Positions 21,661 through 34,240 of a stretch of DNA of 64,000 nucleotides are shown here, in pieces. The notes under the pieces are model-generated. The model did no database searches. It saw only the letters and a program-made list of their open reading frames with translations, and was not told the DNA's origin. Position 1 is the stretch's first letter. The number at the start of each line of letters is the position of its first letter. Source of the stretch: Rheum nobile (Eukaryota > Streptophyta > Magnoliopsida > Caryophyllales > Polygonaceae); assembly GCA_027886185.1 (NCBI GenBank), contig WOAB01000093.1, positions 6,758,001-6,822,000 on the forward strand. The letters run 5' to 3'. The position numbers and the translations under genes are program-made.

Positions 21661-23156
21661 GTGGCCTTGGACGATCCGGTCTCGGACGGGACTCTCGTTC
21701 TTTCGATTTCGTTCGTTTTCCTTAGATTCGTTTATTTTATTGTCGAATCTAACCTAGGGTTTTGTTGTGGGTCGTTGTTGTAGGAATCTGTAATCCGATT
21801 TCCGTTCCCGTTCCAGACCCAGAAACCTGTCATCACTGAATCGGTCGTCTAGACTAAGGCAAATGGCGGTTCGCTCTTGCTTATCATTCCATGTTTCCAT
21901 TAATTATCAATTGTTTTTAATTGTTAATTAAATTAGGATGAAGGTTGTTTTCGTTTGGAATAGTTTTGATAAACGTATGTGATATAAAAAATGATATTAT
22001 AATAGGTTGTATATACTGCTAGAAACAACGCTATTATATATGTTATTGCCATAATGGTATTGATGTGGACTATTGTGTGGTTTTAACTGTTTAGTTAGAA
22101 CGAGTATTCGTAGGAACGCTATGTACCTTGCGAGGTCTAGTCGTTTCTTTATAACTGGTATTAGGAGGATTTTTCCCTAGTACTTTATCTGGTCATGACT
22201 GTACCCTTACTCAGGGTAGGTGCACACAGCTGGTGCCGACACTCGGGATTTATTCCCTTCGATATCTATCGCGATGAGATGATATATCTTAAAAGCTTAT
22301 AACGTAATTGTGCGTTTTGGAATTAAATAAGATAAGTGAGATTATGCACATAATTAATATACCCTCGGGCGAGGAGTACAACGTGGAAACCGCCCGGACT
22401 TCGATTAGAGTAAGTCCTCCTTCCAAATCTGAATTCGCATTACGCGGTGAGGTTGGTCGTGGATCCAAATGGTCAAGTCTTTTTAAAAACGCTTGTGTGA
22501 AATTATAACGTTCCCGAACACTTGTCATACTTCCGATAAGACTCAATATTTTGGAGTCTTCTCTTCATCCGTTTCCGATAAGACTCGATCTTTAGGAGTC
22601 TTCTCTTGATCATTCTGTTTCGTATCTTTCCATGGAAGTATTAAGGTTTACTATCGTCATCGGCTTTCATTCGAGAAGCGATGGGTCTAACCTAATACGT
22701 CTATTTAGAACCTTTCTGTTTTACCCTTGCATAGTCTTTCATTAGACTAACCAACCGGTTATTTTTCCCTTGCATGGTTGGCTGGTGTCATCCGTCTCAT
22801 ACGGCACATCAGGTAAACATCCGTTCCGTGATGGCTAGAATCTGACGATGAAGGCAGATGAAGTTTTTAAGAATTTTATCCAGGTTGAAGATCCTAGGCG
22901 GGTGATCGCTTCGATCAAGACCCTTATGTTATTTATTTAAGACTTCCGTTGTATTAAAACATATTTTGTATTTCTGTTGTATTTGAGATTTTCAGATGTA
23001 ATTCCGAGACTTTGGTTTGAATAAAGATTATGGTATTTGGCATTATCAGTATTCTTCTGTAATTTATATAAAGTGGTTAAGCCTTGGGTGGCTTTGGATG
23101 TGGAATCTGAGGTCACTGGCGGTAATACTTTGAAGGTTATATTTGGGGGTGTTATA

Positions 23157-23256
23157 ACAAGAGCATTCCAAATTCCAAGTTTGAACAAAGAAAATTTCAA
23201 GTCATCAACAACTTAATAGCAAGTTTGAACAACCAATTAGGTGAACTCTTCAGTAT
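23157..23256. repeat. Outer part of the right inverted-repeat arm
   Basis: Continues the arm broken at 9733. It is the reverse complement of about 9371-9470, including GTTTGAACAACCAATTAGG. It ends where the next LTR begins. Confidence 0.75.
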
Positions 23257-24620
23257 TGTAACACCCCCGACTTATGTCGGCAGTGCCACACGCCAATGAC
23301 CTCAGACGTTAATGTCCAAAGTCACCCTAGGCTTTAATCGTAACAATTAAGCTTAAATACATAAATAAATGTTAAATGATGACAGAGTAACGGAAAAATT
23401 TTGTATTAAGAAACTCAATACTATTATTAAAACTTCTCTTGCAAATTGAGAAGGACGGTATTACAACAAATAGAAATTACAGCGAAAGACTTCTTTTAAA
23501 GAAACCCTAATTACATAACTAGTTGATATAAGCATTACATTTATTCCAAAACACGCACACCTTTAAATTATTACTACTTAAGACACACTTTCAACTGCAA
23601 GCCTTTGTCTTAGATTGGTTACTTCAAATCGTCGGGGACCAACCTTTGATGTGCCGTATAGAACGGATGACACCAGCCAACCATGCAAGGAATATAAATG
23701 GTTGGTTAGTCTAATGAAATACTAGGCAAGGGTGAAAGTAGATTGGTTATTGTAGTCGTATATAATCACTACCCTTGTTTCCCGAATAAAACTCTGTAAA
23801 CGGTATATGACTATATATAGACTTCTACCGAAAAGAATGAAGAGGAATGATTAATGAGAATACTCCAACGAATTGAGTCTTATAGGAAACTTACATGAAT
23901 TTGTTTGAGAACATTATATTATCACACAAAGTTTTAAAAACATCTCGTTGAATATTTGGGTCCTCGACCAACCTCATCGCGTAATGCGGATCCAGATTGG
24001 AAAGAGGACTTACTTTAGACAAGAGATTGGGCGAGTTCCACGTTGTACTTCTCGCCCAAGGGTATATTAATTATATGCAAAACGGCACTTATCTTATTTA
24101 ATTCCAAAACGTGCATGTACGTTAAAGTTTTTAATCCAATCTCGCAATGAGATATATAACATGGGATGAATCCCGAATTTCAGCACTAGCTAAGTGCACC
24201 ACCACTTATATAAAATAAGGGTAGGTCATGACTAAAAGTATTAAGGCAATTATCCTCTTAATACCAAGTTATAAAGAAACAACTATACCTCGCAAGGTAA
24301 TAGCGTTCCTCCGAATACTCGTGTTAAATAGCAATTATTATTCACACCAAAGTACAACAATTCAAATCAATTATTATCTAGCACCCTATAATAAAAATAT
24401 ATATATAAGGGTTATGGCTAGCATATTTACAACCTAATAAAAATGTTCATTTTGCACAACATTTTATACACATAAGTTCTCAAACGATAAATTAAGAATA
24501 TTTATCCGAACTTAATTAAAAAAATAGATTAATTGTCAATTAAGAAAAATATAAAATAAATTAGCAACAGTAAACCGCCACTTGCCTTGGATCGAGAAGA
24601 AAGTTGAACGGTGAACGAGA
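23257..24620 (-). repeat. Tekay-like LTR in inverse orientation, partial
   Basis: Starts TGTAACACCCCCGAC, the reverse complement of the LTR end, and keeps the matching order: the GGTGTCATCCGTTCTATACGGC region (about 23650-23680) and ACCGCCACTTGCCTTGG (about 24575). Beyond about 24620 similarity to solo LTR I fades, so the right end is not located. It belongs to a related but more diverged subfamily. Confidence 0.65.
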
Positions 24621-27600
24621 GCGATCGTTTGTGAATAGCACTTAACCTAAGAAAAAGAAGAAGTTAAACTAGCGGTTAAAAGGAATTATTGCAAAATATG
24701 AAAAATTCTTAATGTGTATCATGAACACACATTAGAAAAATCTATAATAAAAACATTTTAGAAATTGATTTATTGGTTTACCTTTGATTATACAAAACTC
24801 TAAAAAAAAAAGACAAATTAGGCCAATTTCAACTTGCTATATCCACATTCTCAATTCGCTTCCGCATAGGAAATATCCTAACACTATGAACAAATTATGA
24901 TTTAACATTACCATATAAACAAATTCATTCATAATTCCCATATACAACATTAATTGACAAGTGATTTATGCAAATCACTTATTTGTAACAAAACTAAATG
25001 CCTAATTTTAACAAATCTGTCACTTATAACAACACCAAATCCCTTATCTTTATCAACAACCACTCCCTAATATTTACAATTCCAAAATTTCTAACAAATC
25101 CCTAATTTTTACTTACTCCCAAATTTGTACAATTCCCTAATTTCTTTAATTTTTTCACAAAACCAAATGTGAGATTTTAACAAAATCATACTTTCTACAT
25201 AACTATGAACTGAAATACCGAAAAAGTATCAAAATTAGTTGTGGAATGCATTTACCGTTACATGTTGAAAGTCAAAAGCACAAGTAAGAACACAATTGCG
25301 TGTTGGTTTGAAGCTCAATGAAACAAACAACTATCCACTTGAAACTCTTGCTCAACATAATTGGACTACCCAACGAAGCAATAAAATAATATTAAGGCTT
25401 ATCACAAACCTGAAGGAAGATTTCGCCTAAATTGAAGTTGTCAAAACACCATGGATCTATTGTTGAGACGAAGGAAGGAGATGCAAATGAGAGAATGAAC
25501 AAACCCTAGATTCTATTTTGGGAGTTTTCACACAAATGTGTTGATTTCTCGAGGTTCAAGTATAGAAAAGCCAACACGATCACATGCAATGCACAATTTT
25601 AGAAATTGAGGAGTCATCTACTAATCACGTATTACCATTAAACATTTTAATTTCTTACCTTTTTCGGTAATTTCACTACTCATCTTCACAAACTCAACTA
25701 GTAACTGAACACTCAACTAGTTTTTTATATTTCTTAAAATTCCAACTACTAATTCTAGCTTTAACTTCACTTGCTCAAACCAACTCATTTCATCATTAGC
25801 TACTAAATCCAACGCCAATTCAGCTCCAACTATGATTTGCTGAACGAACTCTGAGTTAAGGCAAAATACATGAAGAAAAGAAGGAGAAATACATGACTTT
25901 TTTTTAAATAATATATAATAAGGTGATTTTCTAAACATTTAACCCTAATTTTGACATAAAAATTACTATAATACCAATTAACATTCAATTTTGGAATGTT
26001 TATATTTTCCCTTATAAGTTTGGAATATTGATTTACCCCCTTTAAAAATGGTATAGTTTCTGCCAAGATTGAATTAAAATAATTGCCAGCTTTCTCAAAT
26101 AAAGTATCTTATCTTCTTATCTTATATACATATAAGATTTGGTGGTTGCCACCATTTATTGCTCTCATTAACTATGCTTACCATAATACTAATATAATTA
26201 TTATAGTTAAAACACAATCAAGTAATTGTGTATAGCTTAGTGGTTGAAGTGTCTCACAAGAACCTATTGATCATAGGTTCAAGTCTTCTTAAGGTCATTT
26301 TGACCATTTTTTGGCTTTCATTAAACATACTTACTACTAATGATATATGAGTTCATGATAAAACCTTTATATAAACCCAAAATTGTATAATAAATAATAC
26401 AAACAACAATAACTACAACATTTTCCTTCTTAGAATGCTTTTATCTACAAGGGTTAATTCATCCAACTTTTTTTTTAAATTTTTATTTCAAACCAAATAA
26501 ATTTTTATAGCTCAATCAGTATTAATGTGTATAATTTAAAATGTTCATATTTCATGAGATATATATCTTTTTAAATTATTTTCACATTATAATATATTCG
26601 AACAAAAATAGACAATCAATCAATTACTTGATGCGTTATTAAATTTTATTTTCTTAATAGTTATTTTTTAATTTTAAATGATAGAACATTTTGTGATGTT
26701 GTTATGTATATAGTATTCTCATAGTGGTATATATATGTCTGTCCTTTCGTCTATGCTCACCATGGCTATAAAGTTGCAACAAAATATATATTTGTTTTTT
26801 ATCCTTCTATTCAACCCTCTCAACATTATCAAATTTTGTAATTAAAACCGTTTTTTTAAATGACAAATAATCATCATTTATAATGATTGTAACACTTAAA
26901 CCAAATAGGATAGACAAAGTCAACGATCATAAATTAATATTAAACTCTTTGTAAATTTTCATAAACACCATTAATTCTAAAAAATGTATTCACCTTCCCA
27001 CAACTTTTAACTAATATACATATATGCCACTTAATCATACCAGTAACCCATTAATATTTAACCATGCAACAAGAAGATTATTTTCTACATCCATGAGTCT
27101 CCTCTCTTGCATTCGATTGTAATTGTCATTTGGATGATAAAAAACGCTTTCGTACCAAGAAAGAAAAAAACAACAATATCAACAAATTGGAATTATTATT
27201 TGCTACATCCTCTAATGTCCGAGTTACAATTCAACCAAGATTTTTCTTATAGAAAATGGTGCCTTTTAGTATTGATGATTGGTATGTATTCTAAATATTT
27301 TAATTTTTAATATTACTTCAAAAATACAAATTATTCCATCAAGGACTAAATAGATAGCTTGATAGATCGGTCTATATCTATTATACATTATTTATTTACA
27401 TATTTTTTATATACGTATATGATTAGATTTTACCACCATTAATTGCTTTCATATCACCCTCAACATTATACCTATATAATTATCATTGTAAAATAATAAA
27501 CAAAAAATCATATATAGCTTAAAGGTAATTGTCTTTCTTAGGAGACAACAGGTCATAGCTTTAAAACACACAAACAACCTTTTGTTAAAATAATTTGAGT

Positions 27601-28084
27601 CCCTACTTATTGATCTAATTCATTTAAAAAATACTTATATGTTATATACAGATACAAAAAAAAAGTCGCAATACCATTATAGGTCGTAGCTCATCGACCG
27701 GTTCAAAAAATATAAACAAACATATTTCGATAATTTTGTTGAAATTATATAGGAGTTCTATAATTATTAGTAAAATATATATATTGAATTTGAAAAAGAA
27801 TGTAGTAAGATAGTATTTCTACATGCATTTTTAGAGAATATATATTTTAAATAAATTAATTAATATGTTCATATAAATGTTTAGAATTACGGGAGATTTA
27901 GTGATATGTCATTTAAATTTTAAATATTGTAACATACACAATTAAATAAATGAGAAAGAAATGCATGTATGATTTATTTGAATATGCAATTAATTAAAGG
28001 CTCATTAATCCTAATACAATCAATGCATGACGTTATTGATCATCCTATATATCAAAAGGATTAAGGACTAATGGTCTCAACTTT
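24621..28084. other. AT-rich gene-poor region
   Basis: No coding sequence above noise. The short frames (for example 25717-26066, 27107-27310) are AT-biased and domain-free. It contains tRNA-like sequence at about 26224. Confidence 0.5.
26224..26296 (+). repeat. tRNA-like / SINE head remnant
   Basis: TATAGCTTAGTGGTTGAAG (A-box-like) and AGGTTCAAGTCTTCTTAA (B-box-like) are spaced about 45 bases apart, as in tRNA-derived SINE heads. No good acceptor stem is visible. A weaker relative (TATATAGCTTAAAGGTAATTG) lies near 27513. Confidence 0.4.
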
Positions 28085-28089
28085 GTGGA

Positions 28090-28524
28090 TGTTGGGTTAT
28101 GGAGCCTGAAGCGTAAGGATGTACGCGTAAAGGCAGAGAAGGCAACTGAGAGGAGCCGCCGGGTCGCGGTGAGACTGGACGCCCCGCGGTGGGCGTCGGT
28201 TTTACAATGGATGGACAACTGAGAGTTACCGCCGGGTCGCGGTGGGATTGGCGCCCCGCGGTGGAAGCCCCGCGATGAAAGTCACCGCCCCGCGGTGGGC
28301 ACTGGGCCGTTTCTCGCGTGTTGTGTTTTTGGGCCCATTAGGTTTAATTCGTGTTTGCTATTTAAACCCTAGTTCCTTGTAATCGTTGTTATCACATTCA
28401 AAAGAGAGAAAAAGTATCCTGGCTTGGTAGTGCCCCCAGACGTAGTCATTCTTGACGAACTGGGTTAATAATTCTTGTGTTCTTTGTCTTGTTTTCTTGT
28501 CGTTACTACGTTCAAATCCCAACA
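28090..28524 (+). repeat. 5' LTR of the copia element
   Basis: 435 bp. GC words CGCCGGGTCGCGGTG (28157-28171), ACCGCCGGGTCGCGGTGG (28228-28245) and CGCCCCGCGGTG units lie in its U3. A TATTTAAACC stretch near 28359 could serve as the TATA region. Confidence 0.92.
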
Positions 28525-28526
28525 AC

Positions 28527-28538
28527 TGGTATCAGAGC
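28527..28538 (+). promoter_or_regulatory. Primer-binding site, tRNA-iMet type
   Basis: TGGTATCAGAGC two bases after the LTR end, the standard plant copia primer site. Confidence 0.93.
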
Positions 28539-28556
28539 GAGGTTCTGGAAGTAACG

Positions 28557-31500
28557 ATGGGAAGCGGAAAGTCACCAGTGGAGAAGTTCGATGGTACGGA
28601 TTTCGGATTCTGGAAGATGCAGATCGAGGATTACCTGTATGGTAAAGATTTGTATTTGCCGCTGGGTGAGAAGCCGAAAGACATGAAGGAAGACGAGTGG
28701 AAGTTGCTGGACAGGAAAGCGATGAGTGTGATCCGCCTGTCGCTGTCCAGGAACGTGGCACATCACACGGTCAAGGCAGAGACGACGAAGGGGATGCTGG
28801 AAATTCTATTTGCGATGTATGAGAAACCCTCTGCGGTGAACAAGGTTCACCTGATGCGAAGCTTGTTCAATCTGCGGATGACGGAGAGTACAACGGTCGC
28901 CAATCACTTGAACGAGTTCAACATGACGATCGCCCAACTGAGTTCAGTGGAGATTGATTTCGACGATGAGGTACAAGCCCTAATCTTGTTGTCTTCTTTA
29001 CCAGAGAGTTGGAGCGGGACAGTTACTGCTGTTAGTGCTTCGGCGGGGAAGGCAAAGATCAAGTTTGATGAAGTGAGGGATCTGATTATCAGCGAAGAAA
29101 TTCGCAGGAAGGCGTCAAGTTCTACCTCTGGATCAGCCTTGAATACGGATAGCAGAGGCAGGTCAGACTTTAAGAAGTCGAATCGTGGCAGATCAAAGTC
29201 TAGAGGGAAGGGTAAGCCCAAGGACAAGAGCAAGATCAAGTGTTGGAATTGTGATGAGAACGGTCATTACAAGAGTGAATGTAAAGCACCGTTGAAGAAC
29301 AAGTCAGCGAATTCAGTCAGTGAGGATATTGCAGATGCGTTGACTCTGAGTGATTCAACGATAGGAACCACTGCAGATGCATCTATTCTGAGCGCGAGCA
29401 GTCCATTGGAGTCTTGGGTATTAGACTCTGGAGCTTCGTTTCATTCTTGCAGCAATGCTAATATCTTGGATTGCTACACCTCTGGAGATTTTGGAAAGGT
29501 CTATCTTGCTGATGATGAGGCTTTGAAAATCATAGGGAAAGGTGATGTCAGAATCAGAGCGCCGAACGGATCTGTGCTGCAGTTGCATGGAGTGAGGCAT
29601 ATTCCTGGTTTGAAGAGAAACTTGTTTTCCATTGGCCAGTTGGATGATGAGGGCTATGAAGTAACCTTCGGCTGTAACAGCTGGAAGATAACCAAGGGAG
29701 CTATGGTGGTAGCTCGTGGAAAGAAGGAGGGAACGCTGTACATGACGAGCAACGTCCGTGATAGCATTGTTGTTGCAGGAGTGAATTGTGATGCAGATTT
29801 GTGGCACTGTCGTCTGGGCCACATGAGTCAGAAAGGGATGCAGGTGCTATGCTCGAAGGGCTTGCTGCCAGGTCTTAAGTCCGTTGAAATCGGGTTGTGT
29901 GAGGACTGTGTGCTCGGGAAGCAGAAAAGAGTGAGCTTTGCGAGAGGAGGCAGAATCTTGAAGAAGCGGAAGTTGGAGTTGATCCACATCTACTTGTGGG
30001 GACCAGCACCTGTGACATCTCTGGGTGGAGCGTCATACTACATGACCTTCATTGACGATGCTACAAGAAAGGTATGGGTCTATTTTCTGAAGCAAAAATC
30101 TGATGCGTTTGATTCCTTCAGAAAGTGGAAGGCTCTAGTAGAGACTGAGACAGGTCTTAAGGTGGAGTGCTTGAGATCTGATAATGGTGGGGAGTATGAG
30201 CTTCGCGAGTTCAAGGACTTTTGTGCTGAGAATGGAATTCGGATGGAGAAGACCTTGAAAGGAACCCCTCAGGAGAACGGCGTCGCTGAGCGTATGAACA
30301 GGACCCTGAATGAGCGTGCTAGGAGCATGAGGCTGAAGTGTGGGCTTCCAAAGATGTTCTGGGCGGATGCAGTAAACACTGTTGCATTCTTGATCAACCG
30401 AGGGCCATCAACTCCCTTGGAGAATGGGATACCAGAGGAATCTTGGAGTGGCAAAGCGGTAAATTTGTCTTTCTTTCGGATATTTGGATGTGTTTCATAT
30501 GTTCACATTGCTCCTGTTGAGAGAAGCAAGCTGGATGCAAAGTCTGTCAAGTGCACGTTCATCGGATATGGTGGTGATGATTTCGGATACCGATTCTGGG
30601 ATGAGCAGAGCATGAAGGTTATTCGCAGTCGAGACGTCGTGTTCAATGAGCAGGTGATGTACAAGGATAGTCTGGGTGCATCAGAAACAGCTAGTTCTGA
30701 ACCTGAGATTGTGGAGTTAGACATCTCAAACTCGGGTGGGAGCAAGGCGGTTCGAGTTGACCAGGAGGCCGTGACTGAGGAGGAGCCGAGTACCCCAGTG
30801 ATTCCGCTGCGAAGGTCCACCAGAGTGTGTGGATCGCCTGATAGGTATTCGCCTTCAAACTACTATTTGTTGATGACAGATGGTGGTGAGCCAGAATGTT
30901 ATGCAGAGGCATCTCGTGGAGATCATGTGAGCGAGTGGAAGCTCGCCATGGATGATGAGATGGATTCGTTGATGACCAACGGAACCTGGGAGTTAGTTGA
31001 GCTTCCAGCAGGCAAGAAGGCATTGCATAACAAGTGGGTTTACCAGATAAAGGAGGAGGCGAATGGAAGCAAGCGTTACAAGGCAAGGCTGGTTGTGAAG
31101 GGATTTCAGCAGAAATACGGTATTGACTATACTGACGTTTTTACTCCTGTTGTGAAACTAACTACTATACGCCTAGTGTTGAGTATGGTGGCTATAGAGA
31201 ACCTGAAGTTATAGCAGATGGATCTAAAAACGGCCTTTCTTCATGGTGATTTAGATGAAGACATCTACATGAAGCAACCTGAGGGCTATGTGTCAAAGGG
31301 GAATGCTGAGCTTGTGTGCAAGCTGAACAAGAGCTTGTATGGTTTGAAGCAAGCTCTGAGGCAGTGGTACAAGAAGTTTGATGGATTCATGCACGAGATT
31401 GAGTTCGTGAGGAGTGAAGCTGACCATTGTTGCTACTTCAAGAAGTTTGACAAAGGCTATATCATATTGTTGCTGTATGTTGATGATATGCTAATAGCAG

Positions 31501-32441
31501 GCTCAAATGCTCGAGAAGTGAGCAAGTTGAAGGAGCAGTTGTCTGAGCGGTTCGCTATGAAGGATCTTGGAGAGGCTAAGCAGATTCTGGGCATGCGGAT
31601 TGATCGAGATAGGAAGGCTGGGAAGTTGTATTTGTCGTAGGATGAGTATATCAAGAAGGTCTTGAAGAGATTCAGTATGCAGGATGCAAAGCCAGCAAAA
31701 GTCCCTTTGGGTAGCCATTTCAAGCTATCTAATAGGGACTCACCTAAGAGCGAAGAAAAGCATGCGCAGATGCAGAGGACTCCCTATGCTTCAGCGATTG
31801 GCAGTTTGATGTATGCAATGGTGTGTACAAGGCCGGATATTGCACATGCAGTGGGAGTGGTTAGTCGCTTCATGGGGAACCCAGGGAAGGAGCATTGGGA
31901 AGTTGTGAAATGGATCCTGAGATACTTGAGAGGTACCGCAGAGCAGGCCTTGTGCTTTGAAGGCAAGGAAGTCGTGTTAGCAGGGTATGTGGATGCAGAC
32001 TTGGCATCAAGTGACCTCGACAAGAGAAGGAGTACAACCGGGTATGTCTTTACATTGGGTGGTACTGCGGTATCTTGGGCTTCTAAGTTGTAGAAAGTCG
32101 TGGCTTTGTCTACTGCAGAAGCTGAGTATGTTGCAGTGACTGAGGCGAGCAAGGAGATGGTATGGTTGCAGAACTTCTTGCGTGAATTGGGGAAGGAGCA
32201 GGGGGACAATATTCTGTACAGTGACAGTCAGAGTGCTATCCACTTGGCGAAGAACCCATCGTTTCATTCGAGGACTAAGCACATAGAGTTGAAGTATCAC
32301 TACATACGGCATCTCTTGGAAAGAAAGGTCTTACAGCTGACGAAGATTCGTGGAACTGAGAACCCTGCAGACATGCTGACTAAGGTTGTCACCTTAGAGA
32401 AGTTGAAGCTTTGCATGACTTCAACTGGCCTTGGTAACTGA
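28557..32441 (+). pseudogene. Copia gag-pol polyprotein (Tork/TNT1-like), three nonsense codons
   Basis: Starts at the ATG in GTAACGATGGGAAGC. Gag (about residues 1-215) includes NKVHLMRSLFNLRM, then the zinc knuckle CWNCDENGHYKSEC. Protease: WVLDSGASFHSC. Integrase: GAG-pre LWHCRLGHMSQKGM, core with FIDDATRKVWVYF, SDNGGEY and ENGVAERMNRTL. RT: KTAFLHG and LYVDDMLIAG. RNase H: DADLASSDLDKRRSTTGYVF, STAEAEY and TKHIELKYHYIR. TAG stops at 31212-31214, 31638-31640 and 32091-32093 leave the frame otherwise intact to the stop at 32439. The minus-strand frames here are shadows. Confidence 0.92.
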
Positions 32442-32504
32442 GTTGAAGGCCTGGCACTACTACCAGATATGGGTTGATGAGGAAGACGATTACGGTTGGA
32501 TCAG

Positions 32505-32520
32505 TCTCCAGGTGGGAGAT
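32505..32520 (+). promoter_or_regulatory. Polypurine tract of the copia element
   Basis: CAGGTGGGAGAT directly precedes the 3' LTR start TGTTGGG, the normal position and base content. Confidence 0.7.
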
Positions 32521-33030
32521 TGTTGGGTTATGGAGCCTGAAACGTAAGGATGTACGCGTAAAGGCAGAGAAGGCAACTGAGAGGAGCCGCCGGGTCGCGG
32601 TGAGACTGGATGCCCCGCGGTGGGCGTCGGTTTTACAATGGATGGACAACTGAGAGTTACCGCCGGGTCGCGGTTGTGATACCCCGTAATTTTGTAAGGC
32701 TATTTTGGGAATTATGGATTTTTCCCGAACGTCCGTTTGGTATGTCGGATTTAATTCTGAGAGCTTAAGACATTCTGTAATGTGCTTTGTATTTGTAATA
32801 TTTTTCTCAGTGAAGAATTATACAGTCGAGGTGTGTTGGGAGTTTATACTCGTTCGTGTACGACTTTCGTTAACGCGGATTAAGATTGGTACAAGTTTAT
32901 TGCCCAAGAGTTGTTATCTAATGGGCAATAGTACAAGATTCTTTATCCAAAGGTTTTTGTCCAAGAGCCATTGTCCAAGGGGCAAAAGGGTTTGGATATT
33001 GTCCAAGAGGCAATGACCCTAATTTCTTCT

Positions 33031-33039
33031 ATAAATAGA
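33031..33039 (+). promoter_or_regulatory. TATA box of solo LTR II
   Basis: TATAAATAG, about 60 bp before a purine-rich stretch and the GC minisatellite. Same position as in solo LTR I. Confidence 0.6.
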
Positions 33040-33289
33040 GGTGTTGGGTGAGGGTGGAAGAGGGTGCGAAAGACGCGGAAGCGCTCTCAGATTCTCGACT
33101 CTCAAAAACGCTCTCTCTCGAGAAGGCTCTAAGTGGATCGTCGGAGCTCGTTTAGTGTCGTTCTCGGTGGCCAAGGGGGAGCTTGGGAGGCCCTTAGAAG
33201 CCTAGAAACCAAGCAAGGCGAAAGACGAGCCAAATCGATCGTCGAGGGTGAGTTTTCTCCTCTCGTATTTCTGTTTTCGTTCGCGACGG

Positions 33290-33530
33290 CGACCGCCGCG
33301 AGGATCACGGCGACCGCCGGCTCGAAGGCGGCGACCGCCGTGAGGAACACGGCGACCGCCGGCATGAGACGGCGCCCGCCGTGGTGAACGGCGACCGCCG
33401 TGATGAAGGAGGCCAGCCGCCGTGGTTGAGCGGCGCCCGCCGTGGTTGAGCGGCGCCCGCCGTGGTTGAGCGGCGCCCGCCGTGGTTGAGACGGCGCCCG
33501 CCGTGATTGTTGTGGCGCCCGCCGGCGAGT
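33290..33530. repeat. GC minisatellite of GGCGACCGCCG and GGCGCCCGCCG units
   Basis: About a dozen GC words, the last several repeating as GGCGCCCGCCGTGGTTGAGC about every 20 bp (33423-33490). It replaces the CGCGACCGCGG units of solo LTR I at the same LTR position. Confidence 0.8.
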
Positions 33531-34149
33531 TGTTGTTGGCCGGGTTGTTGGTATTGGCTTCCGTAGCCTTCGTTCGGGTTTCATTTCCTTCGATTCCTTT
33601 CGTTCTTTCGTAGATCGGTATTGTTGTTTGTCGAATCTAACTTAGGGTTTCTGTATGGGTCGATCCGAAGGTACCGGAGTTGGCAGATTCGTCTCTGTGT
33701 CGAGCCCGGAATCTCGTCGTTAGACTTCGTTCAAACTCTGCGGATTAAGGCAAGTGGCGGTTCGCTCTTGCTCATTCGTTCCATATTTACATTAATTATC
33801 AGTAGTTTATCTGAGTAATTAATTTGGAATGAATATTCTGTTTGTCTGGAAACGGTTTTGTTAAACTGTTTTGAAAATCATATAATAGGTTGTATATCTG
33901 TTAGAACAACGCTATTATCTGTGATCGCCTTTCGGGCCTTTATGTGGATTTATCCAGTAACTGTTGTTGTGCTATACTGTTTAGTTAGCACTAGTGGCTA
34001 GGAACGCTATGTACCTTGAGGGGGTTTAGCTGTTTCTTTATAACTGGTACTTGGTGGTTCATCCCCAGTACTTTCTCTTTGGTCATGACCATACCCTTTC
34101 ACAGGGTAGGCGCACTTCGCTAGTGCCAAATCTTCCAGGGTTCATCCCT

Positions 34150-34240
34150 TCGATATCTCTTGTGAGGAGATCTGATATCTCTTGTGAGGAGATCCGATAT
34201 CTCTTGTGAGGAGATCCGATATCTCTTGTGTGGAGATGTA
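34150..34240. repeat. 25-bp tandem repeat
   Basis: About four copies of a unit containing GATATCTCTTGTGAGGAGAT. Solo LTR I has only one related GATATCTATCGCGATGAGAT here (about 22260), so the array expanded in this copy. Confidence 0.8.

Larger units (their letters stand above)
20722..23156 (+). repeat. Solo LTR I, main part (Tekay-like)
   Basis: Continues the LTR begun at 9734; together about 2.49 kb, the same size as solo LTR II (2483 bp), which it resembles in its start, TATA region, the AAGGCAA.TGGCGGTTCGCTCTTGCT block (about 21856) and its end (GTCACTGGCGGTAATAC...GGGGGTGTTA). No internal coding sequence is present, so it is a solo LTR. It ends GTTATA, with the target duplication gcaag/acaag. 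Features inside: TATAAATAG at 21169-21177, a CT run (about 21217-21274) and GC words at 20996-21063 and 21470-21660. Confidence 0.85.

Noticed and set aside
21210..21757. Possible CRISPR-like or coding repeat (RGRGSHV and RERERE-type frames)
   Set aside because: These are the CT microsatellite and GC minisatellite inside a plant LTR; spacers are not unique and no cas-like gene exists.
26224..26296. A functional tRNA gene
   Set aside because: A- and B-box-like motifs are present, but paired acceptor and anticodon stems are not.
28465..32312. Many minus-strand frames across the copia element
   Set aside because: All antisense to gag-pol, without recognisable domains.
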